DNA from: Streptomyces sp. S3(2020)
Lineage (GTDB): Bacteria; Actinomycetota; Actinomycetes; Streptomycetales; Streptomycetaceae
Assembly (NCBI RefSeq): GCF_013044505.1
Contig: NZ_JABERD010000091.1
Location: 1-36,643 of the forward strand
Reading direction: 5' to 3'
DNA: 36,643 bases
Part shown: one piece after another, positions 14,843 through 22,727 of the stretch
Layout: each line of letters begins with the position of its first letter
Numbering within the stretch: the first letter of the stretch is position 1
Notes under the pieces: model-generated
Told to the model about the DNA's origin: nothing
Seen by the model: only the letters and a program-made list of their open reading frames with translations
Database searches by the model: none
Program-made: the position numbers and the translations under genes

Positions 14843-15847
14843 ATGCGCATCGGAATCCTCGGCCTCGGCCGCATCGGCGCCTTCCACGCCGAGACCCTCT
14901 CCGGACTCGACGTGGTCGAGTCGCTCGTGCTCACCGACCCGTTCGCCGACGCCGCCAAGACCGCCGCGGAGAAGTTCGGCGGCGAGGTCGTGGACTCGCC
15001 CGAGGCCCTGCTGGCGGCCGACGTGGACGGCATCGTCGTCGCGGCCGCGACCGACGCCCACCCCGCGCTGATCCTGGCCGGTGTCGAGGCCGGCATCCCC
15101 GTCTTCTGCGAGAAGCCCGTCGCCAAGCACATGAGCGAGGGTGTCGAGGTCCTCAAGGCGATCCAGGGCAAGGACGTGCCGATCCAGATCGGCTACAACC
15201 GCCGCTTCGACGCCGGGTTCGTCGCCGCGCGCGCCGCCGTGCACTCCGGTGAGCTGGGCAAGCTGCACACCGTACGCTCGACGACCCTGGACCCGGCGCC
15301 GCCGCCGGCCGCGTACGTCGCCGCGTCGGGCGGCATCTTCCGCGACTGTTCCGTGCACGACTTCGACATCATCCGCTGGGTGACCGGCCGCGAGGTCGTC
15401 GAGGTGTACGCCGTCGGCGGCAACCGGGGTGCCGAGTACATCAAGGAGGCGGGCGACGCCGACACCACCGGCGCGCTCCTCACCCTCGACGACGGCACCA
15501 TCGCGGTGATCTCCAACTCCCGTCACAACGCCCGGGGTTACGACGTCCGCATGGAGATCCACGGCTTCACGGACTCCATCGCGGTGGGCCTGGAGGACAA
15601 GCTGCCGCTGCGCTCGGTCGAACCCGGCGTGACCTTCCCCGCCGGGACGCCGCACGACTTCTTCATGGACCGCTTCACCGAGGCCTACCGCGCCGAACTC
15701 ACCGCGTTCACCGAGGTGGTGGCGGGCAACCGCCCGTCCCCCTGCACGGTCGAGGACGCCCTGGAGGCCGGCTGGATCGCCGAGGCGTGCACACTGTCCC
15801 TGCACGAGCACCGTCCTGTCACCATCGAGGAGGTACGGCAGGCATGA
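14843..15847 (+). CDS. Inositol 2-dehydrogenase-like Gfo/Idh/MocA oxidoreductase
   Basis: The product is 334 aa. It starts with the Rossmann motif IGILGLGRIGAFHA and has the family catalytic lysine in VFCEKPVAKHMSEG. QIGYNRRFDAGF and GIFRDCSVHDFDIIRW give the DxxxH active-site pattern. The protein resembles bacterial myo-inositol 2-dehydrogenases, but a better iolG candidate lies at 19810-20826 in the iol locus. This one may therefore use a different cyclitol or sugar. AAGGAG lies 11 nt before ATG 14843. Its last codons overlap the next gene by 4 nt (ATGA). Confidence 0.9.
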   Translation: MRIGILGLGRIGAFHAETLSGLDVVESLVLTDPFADAAKTAAEKFGGEVVDSPEALLAADVDGIVVAAATDAHPALILAGVEAGIPVFCEKPVAKHMSEGVEVLKAIQGKDVPIQIGYNRRFDAGFVAARAAVHSGELGKLHTVRSTTLDPAPPPAAYVAASGGIFRDCSVHDFDIIRWVTGREVVEVYAVGGNRGAEYIKEAGDADTTGALLTLDDGTIAVISNSRHNARGYDVRMEIHGFTDSIAVGLEDKLPLRSVEPGVTFPAGTPHDFFMDRFTEAYRAELTAFTEVVAGNRPSPCTVEDALEAGWIAEACTLSLHEHRPVTIEEVRQA

Positions 15848-16866
15848 GCGAGCCGGGCCGGGAACCACTGCGCATCGGAGTACTGGGCGCCGCACGCATC
15901 ACCGAGAACTCCCTCGTCGGCCCGGCCCGCATCACCGGCCACCGCCTTGTCGCGGTGGCCGCCCGCGACCGGTCCCGCGCCGAGGCGTTCGCGGACGAGC
16001 ACGGCGTGGAGCGGGTGGCGGACTCGTACGCCGATCTGCTCGCCGATCCGGAGATCGACGTCGTCTACAACCCGCTCGCCAACGGTCTGCACGGGCCGTG
16101 GAACCTCGCCGCCCTCGCGGCGGGCAAGCATGTGCTGAGCGAGAAGCCGTCGGCGAGCAACGCCGAGGAGGCCGCCGAGGTGCGGGAGGCGGCGGCGAAG
16201 TCCGGGACCGTCTTCATGGAGGCGTTCCACTACCTCTTCCACCCGGTCACCCGGCGTCTGCACGAGATCCTCGCGAGCGGTGAGATCGGGGACCTGGAGC
16301 GGGTGGAGGCCCTGGTCGCGATCGGCGCGCCGCCCGACACCGACCCGCGCTGGTCCCTGCCGCTGGCCGGCGGCGCCGTGATGGACCTGGGCTGCTACAG
16401 CCTGCACGCCCTGCGGATGCTCGCCCCCTTCGCGGGCGGCGCCCCACGCCTCGTCTCCGCGCGGGGCGGGGAGCGCGCGAGCGCGCCGGGCGTCGACGAA
16501 TGGCTGGACGCCGAGCTGGAGTTCCCCGGCGGGGCCACCGGGTCGGCGCGCTGCCACATGGCGTACGACGGGCTGGACATGGGCATCCGGATCATCGGCA
16601 GCCGTGGCGAGGTGAGCGCCCCGAACTTCGTGCTGCCGCACCTGGACGACCGGGTCGTGGTCCGCACCTCCGAGGGCGAGCGGACCGAGCGGCTCGGCAC
16701 CCGGTCGTCGTACACCTACCAGCTGGAGGCATTCGCGGCGCGGGTGCGTGAGGGTACGCCGGTGCCGCTGGACGCGGACGACGCGGTGGCGACGATGACG
16801 CTGATCGACGAGAGCTACCGTGCGGCGGGGTTCGAGCCGCGGCCGCGGTCGGTCCTGAAGGGGTAG
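15844..16866 (+). CDS. Second Gfo/Idh/MocA oxidoreductase (GFOR/dihydrodiol dehydrogenase-like)
   Basis: The product is 340 aa. IGVLGAARITENSLVGPA forms the nucleotide site and HVLSEKPSASNAEEA carries the catalytic lysine. FMEAFHYLFHPVTRRL and GGAVMDLGCYSLHALRML are typical of the branch that includes dimeric dihydrodiol dehydrogenase and D-xylose or glucose-fructose oxidoreductases. ATG 15844 overlaps the stop of the preceding dehydrogenase, so the two are translationally coupled. The gene end overlaps the convergent TPR gene by 52 bp. It is the last gene of the LacI-controlled run starting at 12807. Confidence 0.9.
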   Translation: MSEPGREPLRIGVLGAARITENSLVGPARITGHRLVAVAARDRSRAEAFADEHGVERVADSYADLLADPEIDVVYNPLANGLHGPWNLAALAAGKHVLSEKPSASNAEEAAEVREAAAKSGTVFMEAFHYLFHPVTRRLHEILASGEIGDLERVEALVAIGAPPDTDPRWSLPLAGGAVMDLGCYSLHALRMLAPFAGGAPRLVSARGGERASAPGVDEWLDAELEFPGGATGSARCHMAYDGLDMGIRIIGSRGEVSAPNFVLPHLDDRVVVRTSEGERTERLGTRSSYTYQLEAFAARVREGTPVPLDADDAVATMTLIDESYRAAGFEPRPRSVLKG

Positions 16867-18509
16867 ACGGACCCCGGGTACGGCTCCCCCGTCGCGCTCT
16901 GCCAGGCGCGCGCCACCTCGTCGGAGCGCGCCAGGTTGAACGCCCTGAAGCACTTGGCGTGGACGTAGTCGGTGTCCGCGCGGTCGGCGAGGTCGAGGAG
17001 GGAGCGCAGGTCCGCGACCTTCGCGTCGAGGTCGTCGACGACGACCCTGGCGAGCAGGGCGTCGGAGAGGACGTCACGGATCCTGGCGAGGTCGGCATCG
17101 GCGCCGGGGCGGTCGCGGTGTTCCTCCAGCACGGCCTCCGCCTCCTCGTAGCAGGACACGGTTTTGGTGACGTCGCCGGTGGCCTGGAGTGCCTGGCCGA
17201 GGACGTGGAGGCGGCGGGCGGTGAGCGGGTGGTACGTCTGCCAGTCGGACTCGGCCAGCCTCCGGGTGAGGGCGAGTGCCTCGCGGGCGCTCGTCACGGC
17301 CGACTCCGCGTCACCCGCGTCGTCCTGACGGATGCTCAGATTGGCGAGCGCGCGGGCCAGTTCGGGCTCGTGCGCCGCGTCGCGGGCCACTGCGCGCCGG
17401 TACGCCTCGACGCCGTGCCGGGTGGCCACGACGGCCTCGGTGTGGTCGCCGGCCCGCCGGTGGCAGCGGGCCAGGTCGTCGAAGGCCTCCCCGAGCAGAG
17501 GGTCGTACGGGTCCGGCTCTTCGCTCGCGAGAAACATGTAGACGGCGACCAGCTGCTCGCGGGTGCTCAACTCCTCGTCCGGCGCGTCCATTTCGCCCAG
17601 GATCCCGGCCAGGCAGGAGAGCGTCACGCCTTGCCACCGTATGCCCTGCGACTGGTTCCGGGTGGTCCACGCGCACGCCGCGTCGACCGCCTCCTCGGCC
17701 GTGTCGCGGGCCCCCGCCCGGTCGCCCGTGGCATCCCGACAGCCGGCCAGGTCCACCAACAGCCGTATGCGCAAGGGCGGAACGATCACGGGGTACGCGA
17801 AGGCGACCCCGCCGCCCAATGACTCCCGCGCCTCCGGACCGAGCGCCAGGGCCTCCTCGTACCGCCCGAGAGTCCTGAGCCCGCCGACCAGTTCCACGAG
17901 CACACGCGGTAGGACGAGCAGGAACCGCGCGGACTCCCGAAAGGACATGGACCGCAGCAGCCCGGCACACTCCTCGTACACCAGCACGGACTGTTCCGTG
18001 TGCCCGAGCTCACCGAGCACCAGCGCATAGGTGCGCAGGGCGCCCGGCAGCGAGCCCAGGGAGCGGTCCCGGCCGGCCGGAGCCGGGCCACGACGGTACG
18101 CCGCGACGCAACTGCGGGCCGCTTCCAGCGCCTCCTCGGCTCCGCCCTGTTCCAGGAGCGCCTGCGCCCGGACATGGAGGAGGTGCGCGGTCTCCGCAGG
18201 CGACGGGTCGGCTCCCGGTACGGCGGCCGAGGCGTCCGCCGCCGCGCACGCCTCCGTGTACCGTCCCACCGCGAGCAGGGTCTGCGCGTGGACGGCCAGG
18301 GCTCGGGACAGACGGTCCGGGTCACGCGGGTACGCGCGATGCACGGCGACCGCCTCCTCGGCCCAGGCCAGCTGCCGTGCGGGCGGGCGCGGGCGCAGCA
18401 GCACCCAGTCGGGGGCGAGGCAGCGCAGCAGGACGGCGCCGAGCAGCGGACCGCCGCTCCCCGGTGCGAGCCGGGCCAGTGCGCGGACGACGGGCAGCAG
18501 AACCCACAT
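16815..18509 (-). CDS. TPR-type helical repeat protein
   Basis: The product is 564 aa from ATG 18509, which has AGGAGG 8 nt upstream. Most of the sequence is made of paired helices of the tetratricopeptide type, for example ALAVHAQTLLAVGRYTEACAAADAS, EALEAARSCVAAY, LGELGHTEQSVLVYEECAGL, DLARCHRRAGDHTEAVVATRHG and LGQALQATGDVTKTVSCYEEA. Such proteins act as scaffolds or peptide sensors. There is no signal peptide, catalytic domain or DNA-binding domain. The C-terminus overlaps the convergent oxidoreductase gene by 52 bp. A single gene of this kind next to sugar genes gives no clear functional clue. Confidence 0.82.
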   Translation of the reverse strand: MWVLLPVVRALARLAPGSGGPLLGAVLLRCLAPDWVLLRPRPPARQLAWAEEAVAVHRAYPRDPDRLSRALAVHAQTLLAVGRYTEACAAADASAAVPGADPSPAETAHLLHVRAQALLEQGGAEEALEAARSCVAAYRRGPAPAGRDRSLGSLPGALRTYALVLGELGHTEQSVLVYEECAGLLRSMSFRESARFLLVLPRVLVELVGGLRTLGRYEEALALGPEARESLGGGVAFAYPVIVPPLRIRLLVDLAGCRDATGDRAGARDTAEEAVDAACAWTTRNQSQGIRWQGVTLSCLAGILGEMDAPDEELSTREQLVAVYMFLASEEPDPYDPLLGEAFDDLARCHRRAGDHTEAVVATRHGVEAYRRAVARDAAHEPELARALANLSIRQDDAGDAESAVTSAREALALTRRLAESDWQTYHPLTARRLHVLGQALQATGDVTKTVSCYEEAEAVLEEHRDRPGADADLARIRDVLSDALLARVVVDDLDAKVADLRSLLDLADRADTDYVHAKCFRAFNLARSDEVARAWQSATGEPYPGSVYPFRTDRGRGSNPAAR

Positions 18510-18575
18510 GTGCACCCCCTCCTGGGAAGGACAGCCGAGTCCACGCCCCGGTTGCACGCCTGCCATGATCGACCC

Positions 18576-19028
18576 ATGGCCGTGCACATCGTCCCCGCCC
18601 AAGTCACCGACGTCCAGCGGGTCTTGGCGGACCACCCCCGCTACTGGGGCGACCGAGACCTGCGCTCGCTCCATCTCCTCGCCCTGGTGCAGGAGTTCGG
18701 CTCGACCTGCCTGGCCGCCCGCGCCGACGACGGCATCCGCGGCTACCTCATCGGCTTCGTCACCCCCGACGGCACGGGGTACGTCCATCTGATCGCCACC
18801 CGCGACGACACCCGCGGCACCGGTCTCGGGCGCGACCTGTACGCCGCGTTCGTCGAGGCCGCCCGTGAGCAGGGTGCCGTCCGGCTGAAGGCGATCACGT
18901 CGGTGGCCAACGAAGGGTCGGTCGCCTTCCATCGCAGCCTGGGGTTCCAGGCGCGTGTCGAGGAGGACTACAACGGCCCCGGTCGGGCGATGGTCGTCTT
19001 CACACGAGCTCTCCCCGGAGCACCGTGA
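18576..19028 (+). CDS. GNAT-family N-acetyltransferase
   Basis: The product is 150 aa, a single GNAT domain. The acetyl-CoA loop is seen as HLIATRDDTRGTGLGRDLYAAF, which has the R/Q-x-x-G-x-G/A pattern. The C-terminal part reads AITSVANEGSVAFHRSLGFQ, the usual NxxAxxFYxxxGF end motif. The start ATG 18576 is chosen from the family N-terminus; no strong ribosome site is present. The acceptor substrate is unknown. The 3' end overlaps the phzF pseudogene by 29 bp on the opposite strand. Confidence 0.85.
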   Translation: MAVHIVPAQVTDVQRVLADHPRYWGDRDLRSLHLLALVQEFGSTCLAARADDGIRGYLIGFVTPDGTGYVHLIATRDDTRGTGLGRDLYAAFVEAAREQGAVRLKAITSVANEGSVAFHRSLGFQARVEEDYNGPGRAMVVFTRALPGAP

Positions 19029-19625
19029 CCGCCTCCCCGGTCAGACGGACGCGGTCCCCACGCGCCTCGGTGCGGACCATGCCCGTGTGGGCGCTGCCCG
19101 TGACCGGGTCCTCGGGGATGCCGTTCGCGGGGGCGAAGAAGCGGGACACCAAGTCGTACGGCCCTCCGGCCCCGTCCGCCGCCGCGGTGACGGTGACGGC
19201 GCGCAGCCCCTCGCGGACCGTGAGCGCGGCCACCGCGTCCATGTCGGGGGCCAGGGCCCGGACGGTGGCCTCGTCGGGAAGTCCAGGGTGATGGCGCCGC
19301 TGTCGTCCAGGTGGGCGACGAGTGTGCCGTGCGGTCGGCTGCGGAAACGGATCGCGCCGCGCAGCCCGCGGGTGGTGCGCAGGATGTGTGCCGTGGCCAG
19401 GGTGGCGTGACCGCACAGCTTGGCCTCGACCACGGGTGTGAACCAGCGGATGGCCCAGTCCGCCTCGTCCCCTGCGGACAGGGGGAGGGCGAACGCGGTC
19501 TCGGAGTGGCGCAGTTCGGCCGCCACCCGCTGCATCCAGGCCTCGTCGGGCCAGTCGCCGGCGGGCAGCAGACACACGCCCGCCGGGTTTCCGGCGAAGG
19601 CGTCGACGACGTGGAGAGGGAGCAT
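19000..19625 (-). pseudogene. Decayed phzF-like isomerase gene
   Basis: The N-terminal half starts MLPLHVVDAFAGNPAGVCLL at 19625 and runs in frame through AELRHSETAFALPL and VVEAKLCGHATLATAHIL, the PhzF hallmarks including the catalytic glutamate region. At about 19274-19280 the similarity jumps to another frame (DEATVRALAPDMDAVAAL to the end VTVLRGELV at 19000), so there is a frameshift. In addition, GIPEDPVTGSAH runs straight into TGMVRTEARGDRVRL near 19085. About 25-30 residues normally found there, including the CALAPYWA segment, are missing. The total is about 208 codons against the usual 260-300. A sequencing error could explain the frameshift but not the deletion. Confidence 0.8.
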
Positions 19626-19677
19626 GGCCGGACGCTAAGCGGGTCGGGCGAAGTCCGCTACGGTTCGGCACCGCCGC

Positions 19678-19722
19678 ACAGGGGCGCGGGGAACTGCGCG
19701 ACCAGCCACGACGGCGCCGCAA
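19678..19722. repeat. Dispersed Streptomyces intergenic repeat
   Basis: The segment containing GGGGCGCGGGGAACTGCGCG followed by ACCAGCCACGACGGC resembles a short degenerate element that I recall occurring many times between Streptomyces genes. It contains a small GCGC/GCGC hairpin. It lies between the phzF relic and iolG (19626-19809), a stretch with no gene. Confidence 0.55.
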
Positions 19723-19809
19723 CCGAACAACGACACTTCGCCGCACATCCAGCGGAGCGCCTAGCGACGCCGACCCCTGTCCGGGCAGGTCCAGTCGCGA
19801 GGAAGTGGA

Positions 19810-20826
19810 TCAGTACAGGGACGGCCGCTCCACCGACTCCACCTCCACCCGGCCGCCTTCGTTCAGTGCCCGCACGCCCGCCTCGCACACGGCGGCCGCC
19901 GCGTAGCCGTCCCAGGTGCTCGGCCCCGTCACCTCGCCCCGCCGTGTCGCGTCGACCCAGACCTGGAGTTCGCGGTCGTAGGCGTCGGCGAAGCGGTCGA
20001 TGAAGTCCTGGGAGATGGTGCCGCCCCAACGCCCCGCCATGTTGGTGACCATGGCGTGGCCGTCGCCGATGCGGGCGGTGCCACGTTCGCAGACCACCTC
20101 CGCCTGGACCTGGTAGCCGAAGCCGCAGTTGACGAAGATCTCCACGTCGACGACCGCGCCGCCGTCCGTCTCGAACACCACGAACTGCGGGTCCTGGAGT
20201 CCGTCCGGCGCGCTCGCCGTCGGTCTCGGGCGCAGCACTGTGACGGCGGTGATCTCCTGGCCGAGCAGCCAGCGGGTCACATCCGTCTCGTGCGCCACCG
20301 AGTCGCTGACCAACATGTCGCTGGTGAAGAAGGGCGGGCTGGCCGCGTTGCGGTGCCGGTTGTGCACCATCAGGGGGCGGCCCAACTGCCCTGTCTCCAG
20401 CAGGGACTTGAGTTTCATGTACTCGGCGTCGTAGCGCCGCATGAAGCCGACCTGGATGCGGCGGTGGCCCAGCTTCCGCTCGGCCTCCAGCACCCGCAGC
20501 GCGGATGCCGGGTCCGGGGTGAGCGGCTTCTCGCACAGGACCGGGAGGTCGCGTTCGAGGGCGGTGAGCAGTGCCGCCTCGTGGGCCGGCCCCGACGAGG
20601 CGACGAGTACGGCGTCGACGTCGGGCGCCGCGAGCGCCGTCGCCGCGTCGGTGTAGGCGGTGCAGCCGTCGACGCGGGCCGCGACGGCCTTGGCCCGCTC
20701 CGCGTCGACGTCCACGACGGCGCTCACCCGTGCGCCGCTGATGACCTCTTCGATCCGGCGCACATGGTCGGCGCCCATCTTTCCCGTACCGATGACCGCG
20801 ACTTGGAGCGGCGCACGCTGGGTCAT
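19810..20826 (-). CDS. iolG: myo-Inositol 2-dehydrogenase
   Basis: The product is 338 aa. It would oxidise myo-inositol to 2-keto-myo-inositol with NAD, the first step of the pathway. The N-terminus VAVIGTGKMGADHVRRI is the Rossmann motif. VLCEKPLTPDPASALRVLE holds the catalytic lysine. QVGFMRRYDAEYMKLK and SDSVAHETDVTRWLLG closely follow the actinobacterial IolG pattern, including the catalytic Asp/His pair. ATG 20826 has GAGAGGAC just upstream. It is the last gene of the minus-strand transport operon and lies 85 nt after the iolE-like gene, across a tandem-repeat array. The extra 11 residues of the longer upstream frame come from the repeat and are unlikely to be translated. Confidence 0.93.
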   Translation of the reverse strand: MTQRAPLQVAVIGTGKMGADHVRRIEEVISGARVSAVVDVDAERAKAVAARVDGCTAYTDAATALAAPDVDAVLVASSGPAHEAALLTALERDLPVLCEKPLTPDPASALRVLEAERKLGHRRIQVGFMRRYDAEYMKLKSLLETGQLGRPLMVHNRHRNAASPPFFTSDMLVSDSVAHETDVTRWLLGQEITAVTVLRPRPTASAPDGLQDPQFVVFETDGGAVVDVEIFVNCGFGYQVQAEVVCERGTARIGDGHAMVTNMAGRWGGTISQDFIDRFADAYDRELQVWVDATRRGEVTGPSTWDGYAAAAVCEAGVRALNEGGRVEVESVERPSLY

Positions 20827-20835
20827 GACCGTCCT

Positions 20836-20925
20836 CTCAGGCTCCGCAGGAACAGGCACTGCGGGATCAAGCCCCGCAGGATCAGGCTCCGCAGGATGAG
20901 GCGCTGCGGGATCAGGCCCCGCAGG
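20836..20925. repeat. Six 15-bp tandem repeats between iolE and iolG
   Basis: Six consecutive 15-bp units (20836, 20851, 20866, 20881, 20896 and 20911 onward) follow the pattern ATCAGGCYCCGCAGG, with one to four changes each. The unit nearest the iolE-like gene holds its last codons (CGA and stop). The rest fills the gap up to the iolG ribosome site. Because 15 is a multiple of three, the iolE reading frame meets repeated TGA codons. Some units are mutually complementary and could fold in the mRNA. Confidence 0.9.
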
Positions 20926-21811
20926 ACCGCAGGAACTTGCGGGTGCGTACCGCGATCGGCAGTGGCTTGTCCGGCTCGCACGGGTACATGTCCTGCTCGA
21001 CGATCGCGAACAGTTCCACGCCGAGCTTCTGCGCGGCCACCAGGACCGGCTCCAACTCCGGTACGCCGGTGGGTGGTTCGCACATCACCCCGCGCTGTAC
21101 CGCCGGCCCGAACGGCACCTCGTTCGCCACCACGTCGGCGAGGACCGCCGGGTCGACCTGCTTGAGGTGGAGGTAGCCGATGCGTTCGCCGTACGTCTCG
21201 ATCAGCTTGACGCTGTCGCCGCCGCAGTAGGCGTAGTGACCGGTGTCCAGGCAGAGGTTGACGAGCTCGGAGTCGGTCGAGTCGAGGAAGTGCTCGACAT
21301 GGTCCTCGGTGTCGAGGTGGGTGTCGGCGTGCGGGTGCACGACGATGTCGAGGCCGTACGCCTCCTTCACCTCATGGCCGAGCCGCTCCACGCCCTTGGT
21401 GAGGTGGGCCCACTGTTCGTGGGTCAGCTCCGGGGGTTCGAGGATCTCGGCGGTCTTGTCGTCGCGCCAGAACGACGGGATGACGACAAGATGCCGGGCG
21501 CCCATCGCCTGGGTGAGCGCGGCGACCTGGCTGACGTGCTCCCAGGTCGACTCCCACACCGAGGGGCCGCGGTGCAGGCCGGTGAAGACGGTGCCGGCCG
21601 ACACCTTGAGGTCCCGCCGGGCGATCTCGTCCGTCAACCGGGCGGGGTCGGTGGGGAGATAGCCGTAGGGGCCCAGCTCGATCCAGGAGTAGCCCGCTTC
21701 GGCGACCTCGTCCAGGAAGCGTTCCCAGGGGACCTGCTGCGGGTCGTCGGGGAACCAGACGCCCCAGGAGTCGGGGGCGGAACCGACCCGGATGCGGTCC
21801 AGGGCGGTCAC
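20912..21811 (-). CDS. iolE: Inosose dehydratase-like TIM-barrel protein
   Basis: The product is 299 aa. It is an AP-endonuclease-2/xylose-isomerase-like TIM barrel. The start VGSAPDSWGVWFPDD, the EAGYSWIELGPYGYLP strand, HPHADTHLDTEDHVEHFL, LCLDTGHYAYCGGD and IGYLHLKQVDP follow the IolE/IolI pattern with likely metal ligands E, D/H and H. Together with iolG and iolD in the locus, dehydration of 2-keto-myo-inositol is the most likely activity; an IolI-type isomerase is the alternative. The GTG start at 21811 overlaps the stop of the ATPase gene by 4 nt. The last codons lie in a 15-bp tandem repeat. Confidence 0.82.
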   Translation of the reverse strand: MTALDRIRVGSAPDSWGVWFPDDPQQVPWERFLDEVAEAGYSWIELGPYGYLPTDPARLTDEIARRDLKVSAGTVFTGLHRGPSVWESTWEHVSQVAALTQAMGARHLVVIPSFWRDDKTAEILEPPELTHEQWAHLTKGVERLGHEVKEAYGLDIVVHPHADTHLDTEDHVEHFLDSTDSELVNLCLDTGHYAYCGGDSVKLIETYGERIGYLHLKQVDPAVLADVVANEVPFGPAVQRGVMCEPPTGVPELEPVLVAAQKLGVELFAIVEQDMYPCEPDKPLPIAVRTRKFLRSCGA

Positions 21812-22722
21812 GACGCGTCGTCCTTGGTCGTCGCCACCGGTGCCTTGAGGTCCTGCTCCTCGGGGAGCTCCTCGACGTCGACGCCGCGGACCTGGGACAA
21901 CTCGTGCTTGAGGGCGGCGAGTTCGGAGCCGCCGGCCATGTGGTTGGTGAGCTCTTCGAGGCTGACCTCGTCGCGGGAGGCGTTGAGCTCCATGGTGCCC
22001 AGGCGCAGGACGCTGAAGTGGTCGCCGACCATGTAGGCGTGGTGCGGGTTGTGGGTGATGAAGATGACGCCGAGGCCGCGGTCGCGGGCGGCGGCGATGT
22101 ACTTCAGCACGACACCGGACTGCTTGACGCCGAGGGCGGCGGTCGGCTCGTCCAGGATGAGGACGCGGGCGCCGAAGTAGACGGCGCGGGCGATGGCGAC
22201 GCACTGGCGCTGGCCGCCGGAGAGGGTGCCGATGGGCTGGTCCAGGTTGTCCAGGACGATGCCCATGTTGCGCAGCTCTTCGTCCGCGGTCTTCTTCATC
22301 TGCTCGATGTCGAGGCGACGCACCGGCCAGGGGCCCTTGGTCATCTCGGAGCCGAGGAAGAAGTTGCGCCACACCGGCATCAGCGGGACCACGGCGAGGT
22401 CCTGGTAGACGGTGGCGATGCCCTTGTCGAGAGCCTCGCGGGGGGTGCTGAAGCGGACCGGGGAGCCGTCGACGAGGAACTCGCCCTCGGTGTGCTGGTG
22501 CAGCCCGGAGATGATCTTGATGAGGGTCGACTTGCCGGCGCCGTTGTCCCCGAGGACGCAGGTGACCTGGTTGGGGAAGACCTTCAGGTCGACACCGTGC
22601 AGGGCCCGGATGTTGCCGTACGACTTGCCGGCGTTGCGGAGTTCGACGATCGCCCCGTCGGTGGCGGGGGCGTCGTCGGTGAGGACGGCGCCGTGGGTGC
22701 CGGCTTCGTTGCTGGATGTCAT
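21808..22722 (-). CDS. Sugar ABC transporter ATPase (probable inositol importer)
   Basis: The product is 304 aa with a single nucleotide-binding domain: Walker A GDNGAGKST (58-66), Q loop near ATVYQDLAVVP, signature LSGGQRQ, Walker B VLILDEPTAALG and switch histidine in ITHNPHHAY. RbsA/XylG-type ATPases often have two domains; this one has one, as in many actinobacterial importers, plus an acidic C-terminal extension (VDVEELPEEQDLK). A GGAGGTGA site before ATG 22722 overlaps the end of the permease gene. It energises the permease at 22728-23804. Confidence 0.92.
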   Translation of the reverse strand: MTSSNEAGTHGAVLTDDAPATDGAIVELRNAGKSYGNIRALHGVDLKVFPNQVTCVLGDNGAGKSTLIKIISGLHQHTEGEFLVDGSPVRFSTPREALDKGIATVYQDLAVVPLMPVWRNFFLGSEMTKGPWPVRRLDIEQMKKTADEELRNMGIVLDNLDQPIGTLSGGQRQCVAIARAVYFGARVLILDEPTAALGVKQSGVVLKYIAAARDRGLGVIFITHNPHHAYMVGDHFSVLRLGTMELNASRDEVSLEELTNHMAGGSELAALKHELSQVRGVDVEELPEEQDLKAPVATTKDDAS

Positions 22723-22727
22723 TGCGG

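Noticed and set aside
20836..20925. Possible CRISPR array
   Set aside because: Units are adjacent 15-mers with no spacers, and no cas genes are present.
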